A stretch of DNA of 64,000 bases from Streptomyces griseoluteus (GTDB lineage: Bacteria; Actinomycetota; Actinomycetes; Streptomycetales; Streptomycetaceae), in NCBI RefSeq assembly GCF_004784465.1, contig NZ_SRRU01000004.1:1-64000 (forward strand), read 5' to 3'. The position numbers were made by a program, and so were the translations under genes. Positions 36,591 to 44,755 of this stretch are shown here, piece after piece (position 1 is the first letter of the stretch; each line of letters opens with the position of its first letter). The notes below the pieces were generated by a model that was given only the letters and a program-made list of their open reading frames with translations, was not told where the DNA came from and did not search any database.

Positions 36591-37183
36591 CAACGGGCTC
36601 CCTCTTTTTCCATCAGCGTCCGTACCCCCGCCGCGATCCCGTCCGCCATTTCCCTCGGTGGGACCTCCGGGTCGGTCGGCACCGGGTGACTCGTGCGCGC
36701 CAGCACCGGGAGTTCCAGTTGGACTCCGCCCTCGCGGGTCTGGTTGACCGGGTTGTCCGGATGGAGGCCCCGTAGGGGGTTGGGGATTTCGGACAGGGTG
36801 GTGATGGGGACGAAAGCTGGGGCCCAGCCGGCCAGGGCGGTGGCGAGGACCCTCGCTGCCGGGCGGTTGGAGCCGCCTACGTAGATCGTTCGGGGGGCGG
36901 AGCGGCGGTTGTGGCCGTGGAGGGAGATCGTCAGGCTCGCGTGGGTGAGGAAGGCGGTCAGGGGGGTGCTGGGGGACATGCGGATGGACGGGATGTGCTG
37001 CGGGGGGCCCGTCGGCTGGGTGAAGGTCAGGAGGGTGGCTCCGGTGCGGGTCGCCACCTCCCTCGCCAGTTCCGCTGTGCCGCCTTCCACCGCGCCGTGC
37101 AGGGCCAGCAGGCCGATGGGGCCTCCTAGGCGCAGCGTGGTCAGGAAGGTCACGCCTTCGATCGTCACTCGCTCCGTGTGCAT
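36587..37183 (-). CDS. poly-gamma-glutamate hydrolase family protein
   Basis: 198 residues. Similar to the zinc-dependent PghP-like family (DUF867) known from phages and actinobacteria. Likely metal-binding and catalytic stretches: LHGAVEGGTAELAREVA, ISLHGHNR and the long NPLRGLHPDNPVNQTREGGVQLELP. No signal peptide. The family cuts gamma-linked glutamate chains; the substrate here is not known. Stop overlaps the truncated gene at 36430-36590. Confidence 0.8.
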   Translation of the reverse strand: MHTERVTIEGVTFLTTLRLGGPIGLLALHGAVEGGTAELAREVATRTGATLLTFTQPTGPPQHIPSIRMSPSTPLTAFLTHASLTISLHGHNRRSAPRTIYVGGSNRPAARVLATALAGWAPAFVPITTLSEIPNPLRGLHPDNPVNQTREGGVQLELPVLARTSHPVPTDPEVPPREMADGIAAGVRTLMEKEGARW

Positions 37184-37189
37184 CGCCCC

Positions 37190-38920
37190 TCAGCGTGTCA
37201 CCCGTACCTCGCGGGTGACCGTCACCTGGTCCAAGTCGGAGACGCGGACCGTCACCTTCATGGTCCAGGTGCCGGGGATCGGAAGGTTGAAGGAGTTCGT
37301 GGCCCAGTAGCCGCCTCGGTCGGTGATACCCGTGTCGAGGGGCCCCAGGCGCTGGGCCGGCAGGGTCATGGTGATGCGGAGTTCGGGGACGGCGGCCAGG
37401 GCGCCGTTCGCGCCGTAGACCACTGCCTGGACGGAATTCGGGCCCACTCGGCCGGGGTCGAAGGTGATCTGGACCTTGCCGCGGCCGTTGTCGCCCACCG
37501 TGAACGGGACCGTCGTGACCGAGGCCGCCGGGATGCCCGTCTCCGCCGTGGCCGCCTCCTCGGCCGCCCGGCCCGGAAGCGTACTGGTCAGGAGGGTTGT
37601 CAGGACCAGGACGACCACGCCCACGGCCGCCTCTGCCAGTACTGAGCGGCGCAGGTGTCGCACCGGGAGGTCCGGTACGGGGGCGTCAGACTCCGGGGGG
37701 AGCGCGGGGCCGCCTGCCGGCACCGGCACCAGCACCGCCACCTCCGCCGTCCTCGGCAGCCGTCCCGTCCATCTCCGTGACCACGCCGCCGCCCCCAGCA
37801 GCACCCCCACCGCCACCAGCTTCGCCAGCAGTACCCGCCCGTACGTCGTGTCCGTCAGCGCCTGCCACGTGCCGAGGCCGCGCCAGGACTGGTAGACGCC
37901 GGTCACGACCAGGACGATCACCGAGGTCAGCGCGAGGCGGGAGAAGCGGGTCACCACCTGCGGGGGGACGGCCGACGCTCGCAGGGTGAGGAGCAGGGCC
38001 GCAAGGCCGCCCAGCCAGGCCGCCGTCGCCAGGAGGTGGAGGGTGGTGGAGGCGATGGCGAGGGGCACCTGGATGCCGGCCGAGGCGTGTTCGGCGGCCG
38101 ACCAGGTCAGGGCGAGGGCCACGGCCAGGGCCGCGCCCGCCGTCAGGGCGGCCGGACGCGGCACGGGACGGCGGCGCAGGACCAGCGCGCCGACCACCGC
38201 CAGCAGCAGCAACGCCAGCCGGGCGAGCAGCAGTTCACCGGGCCGTGTGGTCAGGGTGCGGCCCAGCGAGGTGAACGCCGGTGCCGTGCCCTCCTCGTAC
38301 GGACCCCGCAGCAGGAGCAGGGCCAGCGTGGAGACGAGCAGAGTGGCGGCGCCGACGACGAACAGCGGCCGCAGCCAGACCCGTTGAGGCGGGCGGCAGT
38401 ACGCGACGAAAGCGGCCGCCCCCAGCACCAGCGCCACCGCGAGATACGCCAGGTAGCGGGCGATGTTGTACAGGCTGGTGGTCGTACCGTTCTCCGCCTC
38501 GCCGGGAGCCTTCGCCGTCGTCACCGTGCGTTCGCCCACCGAGAAGGTGAGCGCGCCGGAGACGGGGTGACTGTCGGCGGAGACCACGCGCCACGCCACC
38601 ACGTACGTACCCTTCGCCATCCGCGCCGGCAGCGGGACGCGGACCGTGTCCGCCCGGCCGGGGGCGTGGTCGGCCCGGCCGGTGCTCAGGCGGTGGTTCT
38701 CCGGGTCGTAGACGCGGAACGAGTCGGTGAGCAGGCCGACCGACTCCGTGTACGTCAGCGTCAGCGTGCGCGGGGCGCGCTGGAGAATCGTTCCGTCTTC
38801 GGGGTCGGTCGCGCGCAGGGCCGCGTGCGCGGAAGCGGGGGACGCGGTGCCGAGGACGAGCAGGAGGAGGCTCGCGGCCGCCAGCAGCACGCGCCGCAGC
38901 GCTCTTTCACGGTCGCGCAC
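37190..38920 (-). CDS. CopC-CopD fusion copper-uptake/resistance protein
   Basis: 576 residues. Signal peptide ending ASA at about residue 31, so the mature protein starts with His-Ala-Ala as in CopC, where the N-terminal amine and His bind Cu(II). The CopC domain continues to SADSHPVSGALTFSVG (about 113-128; second His site). Eight or so membrane helices of CopD follow (about 150-420). An additional C-terminal periplasmic beta domain (about 470-576) resembles the YtkA/FixH-like tail of YcnJ proteins. Probably copper import or homeostasis. No copper-responsive operator is recognised. Confidence 0.9.
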   Translation of the reverse strand: MRDRERALRRVLLAAASLLLLVLGTASPASAHAALRATDPEDGTILQRAPRTLTLTYTESVGLLTDSFRVYDPENHRLSTGRADHAPGRADTVRVPLPARMAKGTYVVAWRVVSADSHPVSGALTFSVGERTVTTAKAPGEAENGTTTSLYNIARYLAYLAVALVLGAAAFVAYCRPPQRVWLRPLFVVGAATLLVSTLALLLLRGPYEEGTAPAFTSLGRTLTTRPGELLLARLALLLLAVVGALVLRRRPVPRPAALTAGAALAVALALTWSAAEHASAGIQVPLAIASTTLHLLATAAWLGGLAALLLTLRASAVPPQVVTRFSRLALTSVIVLVVTGVYQSWRGLGTWQALTDTTYGRVLLAKLVAVGVLLGAAAWSRRWTGRLPRTAEVAVLVPVPAGGPALPPESDAPVPDLPVRHLRRSVLAEAAVGVVVLVLTTLLTSTLPGRAAEEAATAETGIPAASVTTVPFTVGDNGRGKVQITFDPGRVGPNSVQAVVYGANGALAAVPELRITMTLPAQRLGPLDTGITDRGGYWATNSFNLPIPGTWTMKVTVRVSDLDQVTVTREVRVTR

Positions 38921-38986
38921 GTCGTTCCGCCTCCGTCTTCGACCCCGCCCTGTCCCCCGCCTGTACGGATGCCGGCGGCGGGGCGC

Positions 38987-39595
38987 TCAAACGGTACCGG
39001 TGGCCTCCGTGAAGCCGGTCTCGCGGGTGAGGAAGGCGAGGCGGGCGCGCTTCTTCGGCAGATACACGTCCGGCAGGTCGATCTCGGGGAGGACGACCTC
39101 GGGACCGGTGGTGAAGCCCTGGCGTTCGAAGCGGGTGATGGCCTTGGTGTTGCGGACGTCCGGGTCGACCACGACGCGGGTCCGGTCCAGTACGCGCAGG
39201 ACGTAGTCCGCGACCACGGTCAGCAGGGCCGAGGTCCAGCCGGGGCGGTGGGCGCCGGGGGCGGCGGGGGCGACGAGGAGGTGGACGCCTATGTCTCCGG
39301 GGCGGACCTCGTAGCACTCGCTCACGCGGTCGGCGGCGGGGTCGTAGGTCTGGAGGAGGGCCACGGGCTCGCCGTCCTTGGTGACGAGGTGGGCGTGGTG
39401 GGTGGCGAGGGTGGCCATGTGGGCGTAGACCTGCGCCACTTGGGCCTCGGTGAGGTTCGTCATTCCCCAGAAGGCGGCTCTTTCCTGACTGACCCAGGTG
39501 TGGATCACCCGGGCGTCCGTCTCGGGGTCCAGGGGGCGGATGGCCACGGTGCCGTAGTCGGGGAGGTGCTGTTCGTGAGGGGCGGTCTCAGGCAT
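38987..39595 (-). CDS. AlcB/IucB-type siderophore N-acyltransferase
   Basis: 202 residues, Acetyltransf_8 type GNAT. Recognisable pattern: IRPLDPETDARVIHTWVSQERAAFWGM at the start, the acceptor segment LLVAPAAPGAHRPGWTSALL, and VVDPDVRNTKAITRFERQGF near the CoA site. Family members acylate N-hydroxylysine, N-hydroxycadaverine or similar amines in hydroxamate siderophores (IucB, AlcB, DesC, MbtK). It overlaps the acylase gene by 8 bases on the same strand and so falls under the same iron box. Confidence 0.85.
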   Translation of the reverse strand: MPETAPHEQHLPDYGTVAIRPLDPETDARVIHTWVSQERAAFWGMTNLTEAQVAQVYAHMATLATHHAHLVTKDGEPVALLQTYDPAADRVSECYEVRPGDIGVHLLVAPAAPGAHRPGWTSALLTVVADYVLRVLDRTRVVVDPDVRNTKAITRFERQGFTTGPEVVLPEIDLPDVYLPKKRARLAFLTRETGFTEATGTV

Positions 39596-41720
39596 GGGCT
39601 TCCTCGGGGTTGTCGGTGCGTTCGAGGGTGAGTCGGGTCCAGTCGGTGACGACCCGGGCGAGATCTCCCTTGAGCCATAGCGGGAGTTGGTCGCGGTGGT
39701 GGGGGCTGCCGGGTACGCCGTCCGCGCCGAAGGGGACGATCCAGCGGCTGTTCTCGCGGTCGTTCAGGTCCCAGACGTAGCGGGCGGCGGGACCTCGGGC
39801 CGCCAGGTCGGTGATGCCGGGGACCGCGGTGGTGCAGTTGACGCAGTCGTGGTCGCCGGCCAAACCCGGATCTGTGTACGGGGGTTCAGGTAGAGCGCGC
39901 CAGGGGGCCACTCGGTGGGTGCTGGACCAGGGGGCGGTGGGGGGCGCTTCCGCGATCTCCTCCAGGGCTTCGCGTACGGTCTCGCGGCGGTCTGTGCCGT
40001 ACAACTCCTCCGCATTCAGGAGATGTTCGAGGGCGAAGCCGATGCGGGCCGTGAGGGACATCCAGGGGAGGAGAACCTCTGGGTAGGCCGGTGGTTCCGT
40101 GAGGGCCGCGAATGCCGGGTGGGCGGCGAGGCGGCGGACCACGGCTGTACGGAGGGCCGCGTATACGGCTGCTTCGGTACTGTCGGCGTCCATGTGGCGG
40201 TTCCAGGACAACAGGCGGTCGCGTAGGCGGCCGGCTTCCGGAGTGAGGGTGGTCAGGGTCGTGAGGTGGGCCAGGAGGGGGGCCGCCGAGGCCAGGTGGG
40301 TGTCGGTGTGGATGGCGGGGAGGTCGGTGGCGGACCAGGTGGGGCGTTGGCCGAGGAGGGTGCGGATGCGGTTGGCCCGGTGGGGCGGGGCGAACTCGAC
40401 GCCGAGGGGGGTGGCGGGGCCGCGCTGGTTCGCCATCACGGCTGTGCCGTTGTCCAGCGTGCCGTAGGGGGGTGTGTGCCAGCCCTGCCATGCGTGGCCC
40501 TTTTCCCAGGCGGGGACCACGCGGAGGCTGTTGGTGCGGGGGCGTACGGGGACTCGGCCGGCGACTCTGTGGAGTACGGCGCCCGTGGTGTCGGCGGCCT
40601 GTACGACGTTGACGGGCTCGGTCCAGGCGTCCAGAGCCCTGTCCACGTCGGCGACTGTGCGCGCCCTGAGCAGGGGGAGGAGGGCGCTGAAGCCGAGGTC
40701 TTCCGTCACTCGGGGCGGGTAGCGGAGGGCGATGGCCATGGGGGGAACTTCACCTGTACACCCTGAGGGGGCCGGCGTTCCTTCCAGCCCGCCAAGTCCC
40801 TCCGGGCCCCCCGCGATCACCGGCCCGCGCGCCGTCTCGATGACCTCGACCTCCACCGCCCCCTCGCCCGCGACCTCGACAACCTCCACGCGACGGACGG
40901 CCCGCTGCCAGGTCCCCTCGGGGGAGAGGGCCTCCACCCCGGCCCCCGTGCGGCGGAGGCGTTCTCGGTAGAGGTCCTGGTAGTCGGCCATGGCGTTGGT
41001 GATGGACCAGGCGACGAGGCCGGTGTGGGCGAAGTGGGCTGTGCCGGGGACGCCGGGGACGGCGAGGCCGACGACGTCGAACTCGGGGCAGGACAGGCGG
41101 ATCTGCTGGTAGACGCCGGGCTCTTCCAGGAAGCGGTGGGGGTCGCCGGCGAGGAGGGGCAGACCGGTGGTGGTGCGGGTGCCGGAGAGGAGCCAGCCGT
41201 TGCTGCCCGAGGTGCCGGGGCCGTCGGTGGCGAAGAGACCGACCGCGTCGGGACCGAGGTGCCGTATCGCCTCCTCGCGCCACAGCTTGGCCGGGAACCC
41301 GGCGAACAGGATGTGCGTGCCCAGCCAGACGCCGAGCGGGGTCCACGGCTCCCAGCGGCCGGGCGCCAGGCCCACCCGCGCGAACTCCGGTGTGCGCACG
41401 GCCCCTTCGGCGAGGCCGGCGTTGACGCCGTCGACGTAGGCGCGGACCCAGTCCGCCGTCTCCGGGTCCCGTCTCTCCAGCGCGGCGAAGCACCGTCTCG
41501 CGGTGTCGTCGAGGCGGGCGCGGCGGGCGAAGACGTCCCAGGAGAGCGCGGAGGCGCCGAGGAAGGACGCGGAGGTGCCCTGCGCGCGGTGCCGCTCGAC
41601 CTCCAGTTGCCAGGCGCGGTCGGCCGCGGTCACCCGGCCCTGGGCACGGGCGAGTTCGCGGGCACCGGTGGCGCGCAGATGGGGGATGCCCCAGGCGTCG
41701 CGGTAGGTCTCGGTGGTCAC
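39588..41720 (-). CDS. penicillin-acylase-family N-terminal-nucleophile amidase
   Basis: 710 residues. Begins directly with the family pattern (YRDAWGIPHLRA) and has no signal peptide, unlike most members, so it should be cytoplasmic. The autoprocessing site and catalytic Ser are seen in GTSGSNGWLLSG (Ser at the start of SNGW, about residue 171); AGDPHR and ANQRG follow as usual. Members hydrolyse amide bonds of penicillins, acyl-homoserine lactones or acylated siderophore precursors (PvdQ). GTG 41720 has GGGAAGG upstream and an iron box 18 bases before it. Confidence 0.88.
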   Translation of the reverse strand: MTTETYRDAWGIPHLRATGARELARAQGRVTAADRAWQLEVERHRAQGTSASFLGASALSWDVFARRARLDDTARRCFAALERRDPETADWVRAYVDGVNAGLAEGAVRTPEFARVGLAPGRWEPWTPLGVWLGTHILFAGFPAKLWREEAIRHLGPDAVGLFATDGPGTSGSNGWLLSGTRTTTGLPLLAGDPHRFLEEPGVYQQIRLSCPEFDVVGLAVPGVPGTAHFAHTGLVAWSITNAMADYQDLYRERLRRTGAGVEALSPEGTWQRAVRRVEVVEVAGEGAVEVEVIETARGPVIAGGPEGLGGLEGTPAPSGCTGEVPPMAIALRYPPRVTEDLGFSALLPLLRARTVADVDRALDAWTEPVNVVQAADTTGAVLHRVAGRVPVRPRTNSLRVVPAWEKGHAWQGWHTPPYGTLDNGTAVMANQRGPATPLGVEFAPPHRANRIRTLLGQRPTWSATDLPAIHTDTHLASAAPLLAHLTTLTTLTPEAGRLRDRLLSWNRHMDADSTEAAVYAALRTAVVRRLAAHPAFAALTEPPAYPEVLLPWMSLTARIGFALEHLLNAEELYGTDRRETVREALEEIAEAPPTAPWSSTHRVAPWRALPEPPYTDPGLAGDHDCVNCTTAVPGITDLAARGPAARYVWDLNDRENSRWIVPFGADGVPGSPHHRDQLPLWLKGDLARVVTDWTRLTLERTDNPEEAHA

Positions 41721-41737
41721 CCTGGAGCCCTTCCCTT

Positions 41738-41756
41738 TTAGGTTAGCCTTGCCTAA
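41738..41756. promoter_or_regulatory. iron box (DmdR1/IdeR operator)
   Basis: TTAGGTTAGCCTTGCCTAA agrees with the actinobacterial consensus TTAGGTTAGGCTCACCTAA at 16 of 19 positions. It lies between the divergent acylase and siderophore-interacting genes and can serve both. Confidence 0.9.
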
Positions 41757-41801
41757 CTTCACAGCCAAGTGGAGGAATCGTACGCGAGGGGCGGGGACAC
41801 G

Positions 41802-42524
41802 ATGGGTCAGGGCCGGGGCTGGGAGGGTGCGGTACTCAGACTGCTGCGGGCGAAGGACTTCACGTGCACGGTGACCGGCGCGGAGGACGTCACCCCGCAC
41901 TACCGCCGGCTGCGGATGACCGACGGCGGACTGCTCGCGGCGACCGGCGTGCACCCCACGATGTGGGTCCGCCTGTGGTTCTCCGCCGACGGCCGCCCCC
42001 ACCAGCGTGCGTACACCCTGGTCGACCCCGACCCCGGGACCGGCACCTTCGCCCTGGAGTTCGCCCTGCACGAGGGATGCGCCTCGGACTGGGCCCGCGC
42101 GGCCAAGGAGGGCGACACCGTCGAGGCGACCGTCCAGGGCACCGGCTTCCAGCGCCCCGAACCCGATCCCTCGCGCGTCCTGGTGGTCGGCGACACCGCC
42201 TCGCTGCCCGCGATCAACTCCCTGCTCAAAAACCTGGGTTCGGCCCCGGCGACCGTCTGGTTCGAGGGCACCCTCGACGGGCTCCCCTCCGGCGCCGACC
42301 CCGAGCGGCACGAGATCCGCGAGGTACCGCGCCGGGAGGCCGGAAAGCACCTGGTCGAGCGGGTCCGCGCCGAGCTGCCCGGGATCCTGTCCAGCACCGG
42401 GCACCCGTACGTGTGGATCGCCTGCGACACGGCGACCACCCGCGCCCTCGGCTCGTACGTCCGCAAGGAACTCGGCGTGCCCAGGCAGCGCGTGCACGCG
42501 CTGGGGTACTGGCGGGCGGACTGA
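41802..42524 (+). CDS. siderophore-interacting protein (FAD ferric reductase)
   Basis: 240 residues. FAD-binding domain with RAYTLVDPDPG (the RxYT flavin motif) and a C-terminal SIP domain with VLVVGDTASLPAI, VWIACDTATTR and the end HALGYWR. It releases iron from imported ferric siderophores by reducing it with NAD(P)H. ATG 41802 is taken because of GAGGGGCGGGG upstream; a GTG at 41769 is possible. Iron box 46 bases upstream. Confidence 0.93.
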   Translation: MGQGRGWEGAVLRLLRAKDFTCTVTGAEDVTPHYRRLRMTDGGLLAATGVHPTMWVRLWFSADGRPHQRAYTLVDPDPGTGTFALEFALHEGCASDWARAAKEGDTVEATVQGTGFQRPEPDPSRVLVVGDTASLPAINSLLKNLGSAPATVWFEGTLDGLPSGADPERHEIREVPRREAGKHLVERVRAELPGILSSTGHPYVWIACDTATTRALGSYVRKELGVPRQRVHALGYWRAD

Positions 42525-42548
42525 TCCCGCGCGCGGGATCATGGCCGC

Positions 42549-43148
42549 ATGGATGTCACCCTGCACCTCGCCCAGGACCCCGACGCCGACGCGCTGCTCG
42601 GCCGCAGCCCGCTCGCCGCGCTCACCGGAATGCTGCTGGACCAGCAGATCCCTATGGAGTGGGCGTTCAAGGGCCCGGAGACCATCGCGCGCCGCATGGG
42701 TGCCGACGACCTGGACGCGCACGACATCGCCGCCCGCGACCCCGAGGAGTTCGCCGCGCTGCTCTCCGAGAAGCCGGCCGTGCACCGCTATCCGGGGTCG
42801 ATGGCCAAGCGGGTGCAGGCGCTGTGCCAGTACCTGGTCGAGCACTACGACGGTGACGCCGAGGCGGTGTGGCGGGACGCCGGCAGCGGGGCCGAACTGC
42901 TGAAGCGCCTGGAGGCGCTGCCGGGCTTCGGCAAGCAGAAGGCGCAGATCTTCCTCGCCCTGCTCGGCAAGCAGCTCGGGGTGACGCCGAAGGGGTGGCG
43001 GGAGGCGGCCGGGGCGTACGGCGAGACGAAGTCGTACCGCTCCGTCGCCGACATCACCGGGCCGGAGTCGCTGGCCAAGGTGCGGGCGCACAAGCAGGAG
43101 ATGAAGGCGGCGGCCAAGGCGGCGAAGGCGGCCAGGACGAAGGAGTAA
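42549..43148 (+). CDS. HhH-GPD-type base-excision DNA repair protein
   Basis: 199 residues. Small glycosylase-like protein; the helix-hairpin-helix is LEALPGFGKQKAQIFLALL. The N-terminal part (LTGMLLDQQIPMEWAFKGP) is as in the Ada/AlkA-related group. The C terminus is an Ala/Lys tail that may bind DNA. Lesion specificity unknown; the catalytic Asp is not clear, so activity is an inference. It starts 24 bases after the SIP stop and may share its transcript. Confidence 0.82.
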   Translation: MDVTLHLAQDPDADALLGRSPLAALTGMLLDQQIPMEWAFKGPETIARRMGADDLDAHDIAARDPEEFAALLSEKPAVHRYPGSMAKRVQALCQYLVEHYDGDAEAVWRDAGSGAELLKRLEALPGFGKQKAQIFLALLGKQLGVTPKGWREAAGAYGETKSYRSVADITGPESLAKVRAHKQEMKAAAKAAKAARTKE

Positions 43149-43205
43149 CACCCGTCGGGCGCCCCCCGAGTGGCGGAATGTCCCCATTCGGTCCAAGCAT
43201 GGAAT

Positions 43206-43931
43206 ATGACCGAGCCTCCCATCGGCGGCCCCACGCAGGGCGGCCCGTACGAACCGAACGCCGGCGCGGGCCAGGCCCAGCCCGGCACCGCCCCCGGCCC
43301 CGACGCGGTCCGGATGGACAAGGACCGCGAGCGCGCGGAGCGGGAGCGCCACGACCAGGAGGAGCCGTTCGAGGGACCGCTGCACATGCTGTCCCAGGCT
43401 GCCTGGCAGGTCGTGCTGCTCACCGGCATCGCCTCGCTGATCCTCGGCATCCTGGTGCTGATCTGGCCGGGTGCGACCCTGCTGGCGGTCGGCGTGCTGT
43501 TCGGCCTCTACCTGCTGGTCAGCGGCGTCTTCCAGCTGGTCTCCGCCTTCGGCACGCACAAGAAGACCTCGCTGCGAGTGCTGGCCTTCCTCAGCGGCAC
43601 TCTGTCGATCCTGCTGGGCCTGCTCTGCTTCAGAGGGCCGATGCAGTCGATCCTGCTGCTGGCGCTGTGGATCGGCATCGGCTGGCTGATCCGGGGCATC
43701 ACCCAGACCATGGCCGCCATCTCCGACAAGGGGATGCCCGCGCGCGGCTGGCAGATCTTCCTCGGCATCGTCACCTTCATCGCCGGCATCGTGCTGATCG
43801 ACTCCCCCTTCCAGTCGATTGCCGTGCTGACCCTGGTCGGTGGCTGGTGGCTGATCGTCGTCGGCATCGTCGAGATCATCACCTCCATCCGGATCAAGGG
43901 CCGCGCCAAGGACATCCCGCAGACGGTCTGA
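43206..43931 (+). CDS. HdeD-family membrane protein
   Basis: 241 residues. A 60-residue hydrophilic N-terminal extension, Pro/Gly-rich and then strongly charged (DKDRERAERERHDQEE), precedes six membrane helices in two sets of three DUF308 repeats (LILGILVLIWPGATLLAVGVLFGLYLL is repeated in altered form). HdeD of E. coli is linked to acid resistance; mechanism unknown. ATG 43206; no clear ribosome binding site. Confidence 0.85.
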   Translation: MTEPPIGGPTQGGPYEPNAGAGQAQPGTAPGPDAVRMDKDRERAERERHDQEEPFEGPLHMLSQAAWQVVLLTGIASLILGILVLIWPGATLLAVGVLFGLYLLVSGVFQLVSAFGTHKKTSLRVLAFLSGTLSILLGLLCFRGPMQSILLLALWIGIGWLIRGITQTMAAISDKGMPARGWQIFLGIVTFIAGIVLIDSPFQSIAVLTLVGGWWLIVVGIVEIITSIRIKGRAKDIPQTV

Positions 43932-44047
43932 TCCCCCGGCTCCCGCTCCCTTCCCGTCGTCAACCTCCCGCCACCGTCGTACGCCGTGCGGGCGGACTTG
44001 GGCGGCCGGAGGCGGAGCGGGGGGGTTCCGGCGGGCAGAGGACCTGC

Positions 44048-44371
44048 GTGAGCACCGCGCGTCCTCGTGCCTCGCGCGCCCGGAGCTGGTTCCGGGCGCT
44101 CGTGCTGCTGCTCGCCCTGTCGGTGTCCGGCGGCCATGTGGCCCTCGCGCAGACCGGCCCGGTGCCGGGCACGGCCCAGGAGTGCGAGCACGACCTGCCC
44201 GCCACCCCGGCCCGCCCCGGCGCCCGCCCCCGGCACCACGCCGACACCCCCGACCGCACCGCTCCCCCGCCCGCCCCCGCGTCCGCCCCGGCCGGCGCGG
44301 CACCGGACCCGGAGCGCACGCGGCCCCCGCACACCGCACCCCTCCTGAGCACGGTCGTCCTGCGCTGCTGA
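44048..44371 (+). CDS. putative secreted Pro-rich protein
   Basis: 107 residues. Arg-rich start, hydrophobic core VLLLALSVSGGHVALA and a plausible cleavage after ALA/Gln, then a Pro/Ala/Arg-rich low-complexity mature part with two cysteines. GTG 44048 has AGAGGA upstream. No family recognised. The next short gene starts 55 bases later and is probably co-transcribed. Confidence 0.5.
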   Translation: MSTARPRASRARSWFRALVLLLALSVSGGHVALAQTGPVPGTAQECEHDLPATPARPGARPRHHADTPDRTAPPPAPASAPAGAAPDPERTRPPHTAPLLSTVVLRC

Positions 44372-44426
44372 GCGGGCCGAGCAGTCGGCACCGCCCACGT
44401 CAGCCCGAACCAGGAGGACCACAGCC

Positions 44427-44549
44427 ATGCCCATCGACCCCTACGCGGTCCTGCGCGCCCTGCTGCGCGCCGAGGCCCGGCGCAACGCGCCCGGCCGGCG
44501 GAACGAGACGGCCCAGGAGCAGCGACCGCCCAAGGAGAAGCGCCGCTGA
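44427..44549 (+). CDS. 40-residue basic helical peptide
   Basis: Short reading frame MPIDPYAVLRALLRAEARR then NAPGRRNETAQEQRPPKEKRR to a TGA at 44547. A strong CAGGAGG site lies 9 bases before the ATG and codon usage is of the host type. The first half forms a likely amphipathic helix, the tail is polar and basic. Function unknown; conserved short peptides of this kind follow secreted-protein genes in Streptomyces. Confidence 0.55.
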   Translation: MPIDPYAVLRALLRAEARRNAPGRRNETAQEQRPPKEKRR

Positions 44550-44673
44550 CGCACCCGGGGGGGGCGGGCCAGGGGAGTGTCGTCCGGATCAGGCCGGCGG
44601 ATGGATGCGGCGCCTATGGGCCGGCCCGAGCGGGGTCTGGTGCGTGCGGCTGCAAGGCGGAGGAGGGAGTCGA

Positions 44674-44716
44674 CGCGATGGGGGTCCCCTGCTCGGAGAG
44701 CTGGGGGGAATGCGTG
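44674..44716. repeat. small palindromic Streptomyces repeat
   Basis: ATGGGGGTCCCCTGCTC then GAGAGCTGGGGGG: an imperfect hairpin of the short GC-rich palindrome family that occurs in many intergenic gaps; related forms are at about 12332-12352, 48790-48815 and inside the oxidoreductase gene at 57838. Confidence 0.5.
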
Positions 44717-44755
44717 CCAGACCCCGCGTCGTCGAACTGATCCGGACGACGCCCC

